Shown here piece after piece: positions 24,793-33,808 of a DNA stretch of 64,000 bases. Each line of letters starts with the position of its first letter. The first letter of the stretch is position 1. The translations under genes and the position numbers were made by a program. Source of the stretch: Acetobacteroides hydrogenigenes (lineage in GTDB: Bacteria; Bacteroidota; Bacteroidia; Bacteroidales; ZOR0009); NCBI RefSeq assembly GCF_004340205.1, contig NZ_SLWB01000015.1, positions 1 to 64,000 of the forward strand. Direction: 5' to 3'. The notes under the pieces were generated by a model. It was given only the letters and a program-made list of their open reading frames with translations, searched no databases and was not told where the DNA came from.

Positions 24793-26637
24793 TTAGTAGT
24801 TAATTGTTACACGATACCTTAAGCTTGTGTCGGTCGAACTGTTCTTGCAGTTAACCATAAACCAAATCTTCTCCTTATCCGTCCACGCTGTATTCGTACC
24901 TGTGCCAGTGTAATCAAGACCATTCGCCAAGTTGTCGATTTGGGCTTCTGTCAAGTCATTCAGGTTTCCCGTGTAGGTTCCTAAGTTAGGTTGCTGATAT
25001 ATGCCAGTTAAAGAGGTATTGTCTGAATTACCTTGTACCGATATGGATGTCATGCCTCCAGCTGCTTTTAAACACGTGTTTCGGTTTGTGAATATTTTGC
25101 GGATAAAAAGGGGAATATTGGTGTATGAGCAATTAGATAGATTTACTTCATACTTATTGCCCCACAGCTGTATGTTCGCTAGATTGCCCGTAAAGTGTAT
25201 AGAGTTGCTAAGTATGATTGAATTATACGTATTAGTATACCCTGCCCCATGAACCAGGGTGGTTATATCCATGTAAAGATTGGGCATATTCGACATTATT
25301 AACCCATAACCTACAATAGCGCTTATTATTTTTGAGCAGTCGGCTCCAGATATATCTCCAGTAAAATTTGGCAAACTAGTCCATTTAACATGGGGGCCGT
25401 TTAATAGCAGTTTTTTAATCGCATTAGCATTAGCAGTGATATCAATTCCCCCAAATACAGATGAGTGTAACATTGTGTTTTCCGGTATCGTACCAGTAAT
25501 GCTACCGTCATTACTCCCGCAATCTATCTGTACCGTATAGGTTCTTATCTGACTAAACAACCAATCAAGATTGCCATAGCTCTTATTAACTCCGTAATAC
25601 ATCGGGTAATTGAATTTACTGATAGTTAAGTTTGTTATAACGGTATTACCAGCAAACACATCAAGTGGGATTTTAACGTATTTTGATTCATTCATCATTA
25701 CGTACGCGTTCGAAAAAACCGTACACTTTTTTGCAAAATATGCAAATGATTGGTTAGTAGACAAATCAATCGTATCGTATTGCCCTTCACAACTCCAAAA
25801 CGTTAAGTTTTTGAAATTGAAGTTGATTAGATTTCCGTGTGCAGATTTGCCTGGAACTGTTGCATTCAACCCTCTTTGTTGCCCAAATTCGGTCATAGTA
25901 TCCGGTATAATTATATCATCTGTATTAGGGTAGTCTTTTAAAGTTCCTGACAAAACATAATAGCCCATTTGAGTGCATTTAGTATAGCCGCTTTTGACAA
26001 ACCCACTCATATCTCCAGATGAATAAATGCTATTACTATACATAAATGCACATTCGCAATCTATAGGTAATATCACATCGTCATATTTGCCTATTGTAAA
26101 GTTTTGGAATGATGATGATATGTACATAAACTTACATCTTGGCCAAAAACTTTTGGCATCTGAAATATTGAGTGTATATGTGTTATAACCGCCATAAACA
26201 TTCCTTAGAAATATTCGTTCTAACTTTAAAAGTTTTGGCAACACATTCCCGAAGTCGCCAGTAAAAGTGGCGTCATTCAAAGTAATGCTATATATATTTG
26301 TGAATTGAAGGAACCAACTAACGGAAGAATTGATCTTGTTAACTTGTCCATAACCTAAATAATATGCAAATAAAATTTCCTTAACATTCTCCTGATTCGT
26401 AATCACAATATTCCAATTACCTACAGATGAGTATAGTTTAGACGCTTGATATATTGATGATTGATTAGCCAAATTTAACAATGTCCCATCACCCCAATAA
26501 ATTCTAATTGGGCCAGTAGTTGCTATCCCAATCGTTATTCTGTCTGTGTTTTCAATTTTCAGTACATTCACTTCATTATTTCCAAGAGGCTTTCCCCCTT
26601 CAGCAATCACATTCGACCCATTTCTAAGCACTAGCAT
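24793..26637 (-). CDS. Large AT-rich surface/receptor-binding protein with LRR-like segments
   Basis: The 614-residue protein overlaps the upstream fibre gene by 7 bp. The N-terminal part has IRIYWGDGTLLNL, recalling the W-G-D-G start of BspA/PKD-type surface proteins. The body has irregular leucine-rich-like repeats (for example ITNLTISKFNYP, KKLLLNGPHVKW). The last 55 residues (LTEAQIDNLANGLDYTG onward) look like a conserved terminal module. It is markedly more AT-rich than its neighbours, which suggests separate acquisition. Best guess is the host-recognition tip of the tail fibre. Confidence 0.55.
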   Translation of the reverse strand: MLVLRNGSNVIAEGGKPLGNNEVNVLKIENTDRITIGIATTGPIRIYWGDGTLLNLANQSSIYQASKLYSSVGNWNIVITNQENVKEILFAYYLGYGQVNKINSSVSWFLQFTNIYSITLNDATFTGDFGNVLPKLLKLERIFLRNVYGGYNTYTLNISDAKSFWPRCKFMYISSSFQNFTIGKYDDVILPIDCECAFMYSNSIYSSGDMSGFVKSGYTKCTQMGYYVLSGTLKDYPNTDDIIIPDTMTEFGQQRGLNATVPGKSAHGNLINFNFKNLTFWSCEGQYDTIDLSTNQSFAYFAKKCTVFSNAYVMMNESKYVKIPLDVFAGNTVITNLTISKFNYPMYYGVNKSYGNLDWLFSQIRTYTVQIDCGSNDGSITGTIPENTMLHSSVFGGIDITANANAIKKLLLNGPHVKWTSLPNFTGDISGADCSKIISAIVGYGLIMSNMPNLYMDITTLVHGAGYTNTYNSIILSNSIHFTGNLANIQLWGNKYEVNLSNCSYTNIPLFIRKIFTNRNTCLKAAGGMTSISVQGNSDNTSLTGIYQQPNLGTYTGNLNDLTEAQIDNLANGLDYTGTGTNTAWTDKEKIWFMVNCKNSSTDTSLRYRVTINY

Positions 26638-28415
26638 ATATACCCCTCCACAACTATCTTGAAAGTACCAGTCCCAATAATTGGCGTTGCAACATTCAAC
26701 ACCATGTTGGTGTTTGCTTCAATAAGAGATTTTCCCGCATTAGCAGTAAGCGTAATTGCGTTAGTACCGTTTGACAATGCATTTAGTGTTTGCGATGCGG
26801 CGATATCGTTCCACGTACCATTACAACCTACCGAAAGCGTTGGGTACTGCGTAACGGAAGCCAAGTTACGAGCAATAAGGGTAATGCTTTTTATTACGTA
26901 GAACATTCCCGCATAGGAGTCATTCAAAATTTGTATTTGACCTGCGGCAGTTAGGGTCACAGCCTTGCGAACAATAATAGGAATAGCAATAATGCTGCCA
27001 TCGCTAACCACTGCCTCCATAACTAGACCTTTTGCCTCTTTTTGTCCAGGTTGGTTTGCTCCAATTGTCCATTCTGCAATAACATCAGCCTCTGCGGCTA
27101 CCCCCTGCGAATTCCCAACAAGCGTCTTATTCTGCGCCAAAGCAACCATCGATGCAGGATGCGACGTAGGGTGTACGTAGTTGTTTGCCCCTTCGGCAAT
27201 GCCCGTAAGCTTCGCGCGTTCGGCTGCGGTCATCAGCGTGTCGGTGCCATTTTTGTCCACCTTACTATTACCAAGCGCAGTGATCTGTGCTTGCAGCTTT
27301 CCTAGCGCACCTAAAACCGAATCGGTAGCGGTAATAGCCTGATTAACCAAAAACGAGATTCCCGTCAAAACAGCATTACGAACCCTACCTTCAGTAAAGT
27401 AGAGGTTGGTGGCACCTTCGGTAACGGAATCGGTAGTACCGGGACTCGCGGCTATGTTCACGTAAACAGAGCCCGACCATCGGTACTGCTTATTGTCATT
27501 CGTGGTAATGTAGATCTTCCCCGACTCACCTACAGCAGGCAGGGCGGCGAAGTTCGCGAACTCGAGCACATCATCAACGTAGGATGGCAGCAAAACAGCA
27601 GGAATATGGCCAGTTTCGTCTACCCCAGCAAAGCCATTGGGTTGATTCTTTTCCGATCTGGCTTGCAATCCGGACAAATCCTGATCGCCCGTGTTTACCC
27701 CCGATTGTTGGGCCAGTTTCTGTTTCTCTTCGGTGGTATAATCTTCAGTCGAAAGCTGCTTGCCGATCACCTTATCTACCTTATTGCCTAAAGATGTAGT
27801 AAGCGCATCGAGCAAATCCTTCAGCACCTTGCCTTGGTTTGCAGAAAGCGGCCTGTTGATATCTGTGCTAAGAAGGTTATCAACGATATCGGAGATGTTT
27901 ACCTTATTGGTAGAAATCGAATCAATAACATCCTTGTTATTCTTGATAAACGTAACGATCTCCTGAACGGTGTCGAGGTTAACATCAGGTGAGGCTACAA
28001 TTGCTTTTAGCGTTTGAATGCTTGCATATAGCTTAGCAAGCGTGTCACCCTCGGTTGCTACGCCATCCTTTAAAGCCGTTATGGCTGCTGCCGCATCCGC
28101 AATGGCCTGCTGGGCGGTTGCCTGTGCCGTAGCCGCATCCAATAGGGCTTGTTTGGCATCTCCTAGCGCACTCGATGCAGCACTACTTGCGCCATCTGCC
28201 TTAGTGCTGATAGCGGATACGCTTTGCGACAGCGTGTCAACCGCCGATTGCTCCGCCTTGCTATTTATTGCCTCGCTTAGCCCATCCACCGAGCCAACGG
28301 GAATCTTATCCTCACGGTGAAAGAACGAATCTAACCAATCGCCAAACTGCGACTCGGTGGGGTACATCCCTTTCTTAAACCAACTCTTAAGCTGCGATAT
28401 GCTTCGTAGTGCCAT
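26631..28415 (-). CDS. Tail fibre protein with coiled-coil stalk
   Basis: The 594-residue protein starts MALRSISQLKSWFKKGMYPT, a baseplate-attachment type N-terminus. Residues 50-130 are an alanine/serine-rich coiled coil. Fibre-type repeats follow: SANQGKVLKDLLDAL, TTEEKQKLAQQSGVN with NTGDQDLS, LTGIAEGANNYVHP. These motifs are typical of trimeric phage tail fibres. The C-terminal 150 residues are beta-rich. It lies between the collar protein and the putative tip protein. Confidence 0.75.
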   Translation of the reverse strand: MALRSISQLKSWFKKGMYPTESQFGDWLDSFFHREDKIPVGSVDGLSEAINSKAEQSAVDTLSQSVSAISTKADGASSAASSALGDAKQALLDAATAQATAQQAIADAAAAITALKDGVATEGDTLAKLYASIQTLKAIVASPDVNLDTVQEIVTFIKNNKDVIDSISTNKVNISDIVDNLLSTDINRPLSANQGKVLKDLLDALTTSLGNKVDKVIGKQLSTEDYTTEEKQKLAQQSGVNTGDQDLSGLQARSEKNQPNGFAGVDETGHIPAVLLPSYVDDVLEFANFAALPAVGESGKIYITTNDNKQYRWSGSVYVNIAASPGTTDSVTEGATNLYFTEGRVRNAVLTGISFLVNQAITATDSVLGALGKLQAQITALGNSKVDKNGTDTLMTAAERAKLTGIAEGANNYVHPTSHPASMVALAQNKTLVGNSQGVAAEADVIAEWTIGANQPGQKEAKGLVMEAVVSDGSIIAIPIIVRKAVTLTAAGQIQILNDSYAGMFYVIKSITLIARNLASVTQYPTLSVGCNGTWNDIAASQTLNALSNGTNAITLTANAGKSLIEANTNMVLNVATPIIGTGTFKIVVEGYIC

Positions 28416-28431
28416 TTTGCTCTATTTTAAG

Positions 28432-29379
28432 TTATCCCAAACGCATTATATAGGCCATCACGTAGTATGGAGGGCGGTTCTCGTGCGACTCGCCACCGCC
28501 AGCCTCTTTTGATTTGTAGTCGTATCCTCTAGACCAGTTTGAGTCGCCGTTGGTTGGGTAATCTGAAGTGCCGACCCTTTCGTAAACTGAAGAAACGCTA
28601 TCATGTAATCGGTTCGCTAGAAATTGATGCCAGTGTTTTGCCAGTTGAGCAATTGTCAACGTTACACTCTTTAAGCCACCTTTTTTAGCAATAACATCAT
28701 AGTCGACATCATTAGGGTCAAAGCCAACAACAAACCTGCTCCTTAAGTCTGGTAGGTTAAAGTAACCCTGCCCAACCGCACTGGGTGTGTGCAGCCTACC
28801 AATCTTGGCGTATAGCCCCGGATAATCGGTTGCCGAAAGCGTAGAACCGTCGCACAAGGCATAACCTGCAGGAATTGCTTCAGGCGTACAGTGTCCCGCC
28901 CAAATCTGCGCAATCCCCAATGGTGGAGGAGCAAGCAGCGCAATGGCCTCCTCCAGCGCCTTTGCCTTAGCCTCCAGCTCAACGTTAGTTTTTATCGACT
29001 TAAAGTCTGCCCAGGCAAACTTCTCGTTACCGGTTCCTGCACCCAGCGAACGGCGGGTATAGGCCGTTGGATAGGAGTTGCCCTGAGCATCCACCGATAT
29101 TGATTCGGTTTTAACGTACATTCCTGCAGATACCGCTCCTCCCTCAAAGCGAAGAATCTCACCTTGCGGAAAAGCCTGAGTCCTGACAAATACGTAGCCC
29201 TCCGAGCGGTTAGCACCGCCATTGGTTAAGTCGCATCCGGCAAGGATTATCTTATCCCCGCCGATATTGCCGAGCATGGCAATCATGGCAACGTTGCCCT
29301 GTATGTAGTCCAGCGTTTCCGCATCGAGCGGAAAATCGCGGTTGCTTTGCGTAAGGTAGTTTCCTATAATTTTATCCAT
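28432..29379 (-). CDS. Tail collar domain protein
   Basis: The 315-residue protein has a Phage_Tail_Collar domain from about residue 155: IWAGHCTPEAIPAGYALCDG, then YFNLPDLRSRFVVGFD and ending HENRPPYYVMAYIMRLG. These are the standard signatures of the collar/microcystin-dependent family found at fibre tips or joints. The N-terminal half probably attaches to the baseplate. It is in the fibre module, 2 bp downstream of the preceding gene. Confidence 0.85.
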   Translation of the reverse strand: MDKIIGNYLTQSNRDFPLDAETLDYIQGNVAMIAMLGNIGGDKIILAGCDLTNGGANRSEGYVFVRTQAFPQGEILRFEGGAVSAGMYVKTESISVDAQGNSYPTAYTRRSLGAGTGNEKFAWADFKSIKTNVELEAKAKALEEAIALLAPPPLGIAQIWAGHCTPEAIPAGYALCDGSTLSATDYPGLYAKIGRLHTPSAVGQGYFNLPDLRSRFVVGFDPNDVDYDVIAKKGGLKSVTLTIAQLAKHWHQFLANRLHDSVSSVYERVGTSDYPTNGDSNWSRGYDYKSKEAGGGESHENRPPYYVMAYIMRLG

Positions 29380-29380
29380 A

Positions 29381-29872
29381 TTACACGTAGTTGATGGCGT
29401 AGCGCTTGCTTGCCAGTTTGTAGGTGTTTGTTATTGCCTTAAGGCGCGATTCGTCTATTCCCTTCAGATCGTATGGTAGGTTCACCATGAAGTCAAACCC
29501 GGTTGTTCCCGAAAACCCGCGTCGTGAAATCAACAGAGCACCCTCACCACGCCGCTTCAGCATCTTAAACTTGCTCTCCGATCGCTGGTAAATGAAAACT
29601 GCCGCACCCGAAATGTCACCATCGGTAACGGTGATCCGTCGGATTGTAGGATCAAAGGCGTCGTTAAGCACGGCGCGGAGGTAGCACGTTTGCCCGTTGT
29701 GGTAGAGGCGGTAGTTGGTTTCATCTCGGTACTGCATAAACGAGCGGTACAGGCTAACTACAGGAGATATCATGGCATTGGCAATGGCTACCAGCAGCGG
29801 CTTACGCAGCATCGTCGGTAGCACCATTAGCACTAGTTTCTTGTATGCAATATCGTAGATTCTACTGCTCAT
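29381..29872 (-). CDS. Phage baseplate/tail-associated hypothetical protein
   Basis: The 163-residue protein overlaps the preceding gene by 11 bp. It begins MSSRIYDIAYKKLVLMVLPT with a hydrophobic amphipathic helix and then a mixed alpha/beta domain. No catalytic motif is visible. Its position between the baseplate J-like protein and the fibres is where Mu-like phages carry a gpI/gp48-like baseplate-fibre connector; this is inference from order. Confidence 0.5.
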   Translation of the reverse strand: MSSRIYDIAYKKLVLMVLPTMLRKPLLVAIANAMISPVVSLYRSFMQYRDETNYRLYHNGQTCYLRAVLNDAFDPTIRRITVTDGDISGAAVFIYQRSESKFKMLKRRGEGALLISRRGFSGTTGFDFMVNLPYDLKGIDESRLKAITNTYKLASKRYAINYV

Positions 29873-30704
29873 AAGGCTTCATGGTAAAGGTGGAACTCTT
29901 CAGTACGAAGTATCCAGCGGCAGGAACTTTCACAGCATCGATGGCCTCGGTGGTATCAACGCCAGCCTCCTTGCTCGACGATTCTCGCAGTTCTACCACC
30001 TTAACGCCATCAACCTTTTGCAGGGTATCCACCAAATCCATGTTGGTGTACATGCCGTTAAATGGTAGGTTTTCGATGTAGCCATTAACCGCATCGATGC
30101 AAGCATTCTGCACATTTTCGGGTAAGAGCATCGGGTTGTAGTAGATATCGCACGAAAGGTTGAACTCGTCCGGAGCAATGTTTACCAAGTTGATTCTTAC
30201 GCCAGCATCCTTGATCTCCTGAATGTAGGAAACAAGCTGCGCCTCCACCTCCTTTGCCAGCGGGGCACGGGTGCCGTTGGTTTCCCCGGCCACCTTGATG
30301 GTAAGGATCGAAGCATCCTTATTCTCGGTAGCCACCGCATGCTTTACCACCTTAGCCGCTGCAATGTCGCTTTCGCTCATTGCCGAGGTGTCGTAGTAGT
30401 CCTTGTCCGGAACAAGCGTTTTATCCTTCATAAATGCAAGAACCTTGTCGCGGTACCACTTTGGGCGATGGGCTATAATCTCATCTATCCTAGTACTAAC
30501 ATCCGATCGAAATCGGTCGAACAACGTCTCCAATGTCCAAATACAAACGGCCACCGTGTAGAACAGGATGCTCTCAACGGACACCGTGCTGAAGGTTGCG
30601 CTAAAGTCATCGCCCACCTTAAAGCGGTAGATGGCTGCCGCCGATTCGTTGCCCATAAACTCCGCACAAATGGTGTTCTTTATTTCTGTTATGCTTCGTG
30701 CCAT
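29862..30704 (-). CDS. Baseplate J-like protein
   Basis: The protein is 280 residues from the ATG at 30704 (MARSITEIKNTICAEF); an in-frame ATG four codons earlier also exists. The N-terminal RSITEIKN motif and the later DAGVRINLVNIAPDEFNLSC and VDTLQKVDGVKVVELRES segments resemble the gpJ/gp47 baseplate wedge family. It should form the baseplate ring with the W-like protein at 30992. Confidence 0.65.
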   Translation of the reverse strand: MARSITEIKNTICAEFMGNESAAAIYRFKVGDDFSATFSTVSVESILFYTVAVCIWTLETLFDRFRSDVSTRIDEIIAHRPKWYRDKVLAFMKDKTLVPDKDYYDTSAMSESDIAAAKVVKHAVATENKDASILTIKVAGETNGTRAPLAKEVEAQLVSYIQEIKDAGVRINLVNIAPDEFNLSCDIYYNPMLLPENVQNACIDAVNGYIENLPFNGMYTNMDLVDTLQKVDGVKVVELRESSSKEAGVDTTEAIDAVKVPAAGYFVLKSSTFTMKPYEQ

Positions 30705-30705
30705 A

Positions 30706-31005
30706 CTAGGATACAATAAAATCGATTTCTATGCCCATGAAGTTTATGCCGCCAACGGGATGCTGATTAATCTCATCAAGGGTCACCGCCGTTGCCGGAG
30801 TTACCCTATTTACGCTGTAGTATGATACCACCTTGCCATCCTTGGCATCGGGCATTACAAGCGAGGCTCCTGCATTCAGATCGTCGGTAACGCTAATGCC
30901 GTTAAGCGCGGCCATATCAAGAATGGACTCTACGCTTCCGCATTGCTGGATAGCAACATCTAAGATGCTTTGTCCTTGTTGTACTACTGCCTTATTCATA
31001 GTCAA
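30706..31005 (-). CDS. LysM-like small tail protein
   Basis: The 99-residue protein begins MNKAVVQQGQSILDVAIQQC, followed by GSVESILDMAALNGISVTDD and a LNAGASLVMPD segment. Order and motifs resemble a LysM fold (Q-G-Q-S-I-x-D-x-A then hydrophobic pairs then G-x-x-L-x-x-P), like tail protein X in other phages, which binds peptidoglycan or the tail tube. It overlaps the W-like gene by 14 bp. Confidence 0.6.
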   Translation of the reverse strand: MTMNKAVVQQGQSILDVAIQQCGSVESILDMAALNGISVTDDLNAGASLVMPDAKDGKVVSYYSVNRVTPATAVTLDEINQHPVGGINFMGIEIDFIVS

Positions 31006-31288
31006 GGTTAAGTTCTCCTGCAGGAGATAGGCTATATCGGTTAACCTTGTAGCCGTCTGCTTTTAGGTTAACCGATATCCTACGTTTTAATTCTTCAGAT
31101 GCAGAGGTGCCGCTTTTCTTAATAAAATCAACCAGACCAACGCCAAGTGAGGGGGCGTGCTTAAACTCACCCTTCGAGGCCGAAATAAGCATACTCACAT
31201 TCTGATCGTCGGTTTGCCCTATTACAATGCCTCCATTCTCAACCATCAGGTCCCCATCATCACCAAGCAGCACCCCCCGTCTCATCAC
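30992..31288 (-). CDS. Baseplate wedge W/gp25-like protein
   Basis: The 98-residue protein has the GPW/gp25 pattern: an N-terminal DGDLMVENGGIVIGQTDDQN, then LISASKGEFKHAPSLGVGLV, then ELKRRISVNLKADGY. Members form the inner baseplate wedge. It is translationally coupled to the holin-like gene (4-bp overlap). Confidence 0.7.
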   Translation of the reverse strand: MMRRGVLLGDDGDLMVENGGIVIGQTDDQNVSMLISASKGEFKHAPSLGVGLVDFIKKSGTSASEELKRRISVNLKADGYKVNRYSLSPAGELNLDYE

Positions 31289-31776
31289 TTCCTAGAGTTA
31301 AGAGCATTCAACATTCCTTGTTTATCATGGCTTCCCTGTGACGAACCAAAATAAAACGAGAAGATTTGCGTTACCACAGCCGATAGCACCCCAAGAATGT
31401 ATATAACCACATCCTTTGTATTAGATGCTACAAGTTGTTTGTTAAGGAATAGCACCGCAAAAAACAGGATAAACGTTAGCGCCACGGTGCCAAGTGCCAG
31501 GTATGGACCTGTATTTTTCGAAAGGGCTGTAGCGTTTGCGCTGGTCTGTATAGCCGAAGCCGTGTCTCTCGCGCTTTTTGTATCGGCAAGTTCTGCCTCT
31601 CGCTCCTGTAGGTCTAGTTTGCGGTTTTCAAGTTGGAACTGCTGTTCCGCCTTGCGCATCTCGTTGTCAAGCGCCATGCGCTCTTTGTCAGTGGTAACTA
31701 CCTTATCAAGGATGTTACCAATACCATCGGCTACTTTGCCAATACCTCCGGAAAAAAGATTTGATATGAAGCTCAT
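31285..31776 (-). CDS. Holin-like membrane protein
   Basis: I chose the ATG at 31776 (MSFISNLFSGGIGKVADG) because GGGGGA lies about 6 bases upstream; the earlier ATG would overlap the lysozyme gene. The 163-residue protein has a basic/acidic coiled coil (residues 30-75), two membrane segments (YLALGTVALTFILFFAVLF and VVIYILGVLSAVVTQIF) and the end FYFGSSQGSHDKQ. This matches holins of Bacteroidota phages. It probably releases the adjacent endolysin. Confidence 0.7.
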   Translation of the reverse strand: MSFISNLFSGGIGKVADGIGNILDKVVTTDKERMALDNEMRKAEQQFQLENRKLDLQEREAELADTKSARDTASAIQTSANATALSKNTGPYLALGTVALTFILFFAVLFLNKQLVASNTKDVVIYILGVLSAVVTQIFSFYFGSSQGSHDKQGMLNALNSRK

Positions 31777-31778
31777 GT

Positions 31779-32282
31779 TTATTCCCCCAATGCGCGGCAC
31801 ACCCAACCATAAAAATACTTTTTGGATGTTGGTCGCTTTTTACAGATTGATATATAGCGGGCAATTTTTGCAATGGTAAAATCGCTTAAGAAGTGATCCT
31901 CTTCAATACCCTCGATTGCCACTAACGTAGCGGGTCCAAGATTCCCGTCAGTAGGGACGTCAACAACCGCTTGCGCTAGCACAACAGAGATTTTAACCCC
32001 GGCGTTTATTGCAAAATCAAAGATCGATTCGGCTACAAGCTGCGACGTGATTTGGTCACCTCTTATTGGCTCCCAGTAGTTGTAGTGGTAGAATGACGCC
32101 ACCAAGTCGGCTAACAACGGGTTGTTAAAGTCCCTTTTGTCAATTAGTGGCCAACCTTTCCATTGAGGGTTCATCTTTCTTGCAATCCCCTTGTAGGTTT
32201 CCCCACCTGGGTCATCGGGGTCGTTCACGTAGCCGCCCTCATTTCCGAGGACATGCTCCAAAGCCTTTCTAAAGTCTGCCAT
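31779..32282 (-). CDS. GH108-type endolysin (muramidase)
   Basis: The 167-residue protein starts MADFRKALEHVLGNEGGYVN followed by DPDDPGGETYKGIARKMNP, the glycosyl hydrolase 108 signature; Glu15 in NEGGY is the expected catalytic residue. The C-terminal half matches a peptidoglycan-binding-3 type region. It cleaves the glycan strands of peptidoglycan at lysis. It lies next to the holin-like gene, embedded among baseplate genes. Confidence 0.9.
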   Translation of the reverse strand: MADFRKALEHVLGNEGGYVNDPDDPGGETYKGIARKMNPQWKGWPLIDKRDFNNPLLADLVASFYHYNYWEPIRGDQITSQLVAESIFDFAINAGVKISVVLAQAVVDVPTDGNLGPATLVAIEGIEEDHFLSDFTIAKIARYISICKKRPTSKKYFYGWVCRALGE

Positions 32283-32285
32283 AAT

Positions 32286-32834
32286 TTATCCTTTAAACAG
32301 TTTAGCAATGTTCGCTTTAATCGTTACCATCTGTGGCGAGTTTACAGGTATGCTGCTCGTTCCAAACGATCCAGTTACCGTAATTGCCGCCATTTGGTCT
32401 ATAATGCTTTCAAGTATGCTCTTTAGACTATCGTCTTTCTTTATAGTTAACCCGGCTTTTTCAAGTGTAACCTCGCTGGATCCACACTTCGCCGATACCT
32501 TATCCTTATTCGCCACCATCTCGCTTTCACCTATCCTAACCGCCACCTCTTCAATATCCGTAGCGCTCAGCATAAATGCGTCGGTCGGTTGACCTTCAAC
32601 TAGCGCCACTAAACACCTACTTCCCGGCGTCGGGAAAATGGTTGCAACATCATCCCCAGGCTCAAGCGTAGCCGTAAGCCTCACATCAAAGAGTTCGGGC
32701 AAATCGTCCCGCTCAACATCGCAGGTTCGCGCTGCCTTGTCCACCGATTTTACCGTACCTTCAGTAATGGTAATCGGTGTCGACTTTTCAATTATCTTGC
32801 GTACCGCCTGCTCAAATGCGCTTTCTGCACCCAT
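32286..32834 (-). CDS. Baseplate spike (gpV-like) protein
   Basis: The 182-residue protein has an OB-fold-like N-terminal domain (TITEGTVKSVDKAARTCDVE, then RCLVALVEGQPTDAFMLS) and a beta-helical end (SGEVTLEKAGL-like repeats, here SSEVTLEKAGLTIKKDD). Both are typical of gpV/gp45 membrane-piercing spikes. It starts directly behind the hub protein gene (overlap of one base). Confidence 0.65.
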   Translation of the reverse strand: MGAESAFEQAVRKIIEKSTPITITEGTVKSVDKAARTCDVERDDLPELFDVRLTATLEPGDDVATIFPTPGSRCLVALVEGQPTDAFMLSATDIEEVAVRIGESEMVANKDKVSAKCGSSEVTLEKAGLTIKKDDSLKSILESIIDQMAAITVTGSFGTSSIPVNSPQMVTIKANIAKLFKG

Positions 32835-33787
32835 TACACTTTAAAGCTTAGCTTGTTTTCTCGTTCAAACCCTACGGTTAAATCGTAGGTAATTGTTACC
32901 GACTCAATCAGGTAGTTACCCTCTCTGTCTGGCTCTTCCTTATCTACGATCTTAAGGGTGTCGCCTGCCTTTGTCCGGGGAGTTCCAAAGCCTGTTATGC
33001 TGCCTTGATAGCCATCAAAGCAAAGTTTCTTATACCAGTTCTCGGCAAAGGTTTTAAGTTCGCTCTCGCTCATGGTCGGCAACGATGTTTCGTAAACCGA
33101 ACCTTCGCCCTCCTTTGCTCCAACCTCTACCTTTAGCGTTTTCCCGTTGCGCTGCTTGCTTGTAACCCTTACCCGTACCTTGTTATCCTCAGCACGTTTG
33201 TACTTCAGGTTACTTTTCTTTACGGTTGGGGTGTAAAAGGTATAGGTGTGCATTTGCCCTGTACCTTTTATGTCGTATGGAAATTGGCAGGTTAAGGTTT
33301 TACCCCTTACTATTGTGTAAAGACCGTAGGTGTTTTGGATATCCATTAGCACCCGAAAGGCGCTAACGTTGGCTATTTGGAAAGCACCGAGATTTACACC
33401 CGGACAATTCACCTCATAACCAGGAGCAATAAATTGGAGAAGTTCTTTCAGCGTTACGCTCTTCCAAGCCTTTTTAAAGTTCGTACGCTTAAGCGGGTAT
33501 AGGTCATCGTCAATGTACAGTACAAGAGGAGCCTCGCTTTCAATTTCGCGGATGTACCCGGTAAACTCCTTTTCAAGTTTCCCGTCGTAACCGAGCCAAA
33601 TAGTTACGGGGTCGCCTGTTTTTATGAGTTCGAGCACGCTCTTACCGTTCAGTTTGGCATAGTTACGGGGCAGCGTTACGGTTGCTTTGCCGCCTAGTTC
33701 CTTTACGCTCTCCTCAATCACTATCGATCGAAAGTTTATAAAGGTTAGCGCTCCAGCCTCAATTTTAGCACAAGGTTCCAGGTACAT
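32834..33787 (-). CDS. Baseplate hub (late control D-like) protein
   Basis: The 317-residue protein has hub features: an N-terminal split-barrel domain (KATVTLPRNYAKLNGKSVLE, GDPVTIWLGYDG), a middle domain with SVTLKELLQFIAPGYEV, and C-terminal GDTLKIVDKEEPDREGNYLI. It resembles gpD/gp27-type hubs that connect the tube to the spike. It precedes the gpV-like spike gene as in other contractile phages. Confidence 0.7.
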   Translation of the reverse strand: MYLEPCAKIEAGALTFINFRSIVIEESVKELGGKATVTLPRNYAKLNGKSVLELIKTGDPVTIWLGYDGKLEKEFTGYIREIESEAPLVLYIDDDLYPLKRTNFKKAWKSVTLKELLQFIAPGYEVNCPGVNLGAFQIANVSAFRVLMDIQNTYGLYTIVRGKTLTCQFPYDIKGTGQMHTYTFYTPTVKKSNLKYKRAEDNKVRVRVTSKQRNGKTLKVEVGAKEGEGSVYETSLPTMSESELKTFAENWYKKLCFDGYQGSITGFGTPRTKAGDTLKIVDKEEPDREGNYLIESVTITYDLTVGFERENKLSFKV

Positions 33788-33808
33788 TGCAATTGTTTTG
33801 AAATGGCA

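Noticed and set aside
24610-29379. Diversity-generating retroelement acting on the fibre tip
   Set aside because: Transposable phages of Bacteroides can carry one, but no reverse transcriptase frame and no template/variable repeat pair is visible in the prophage.
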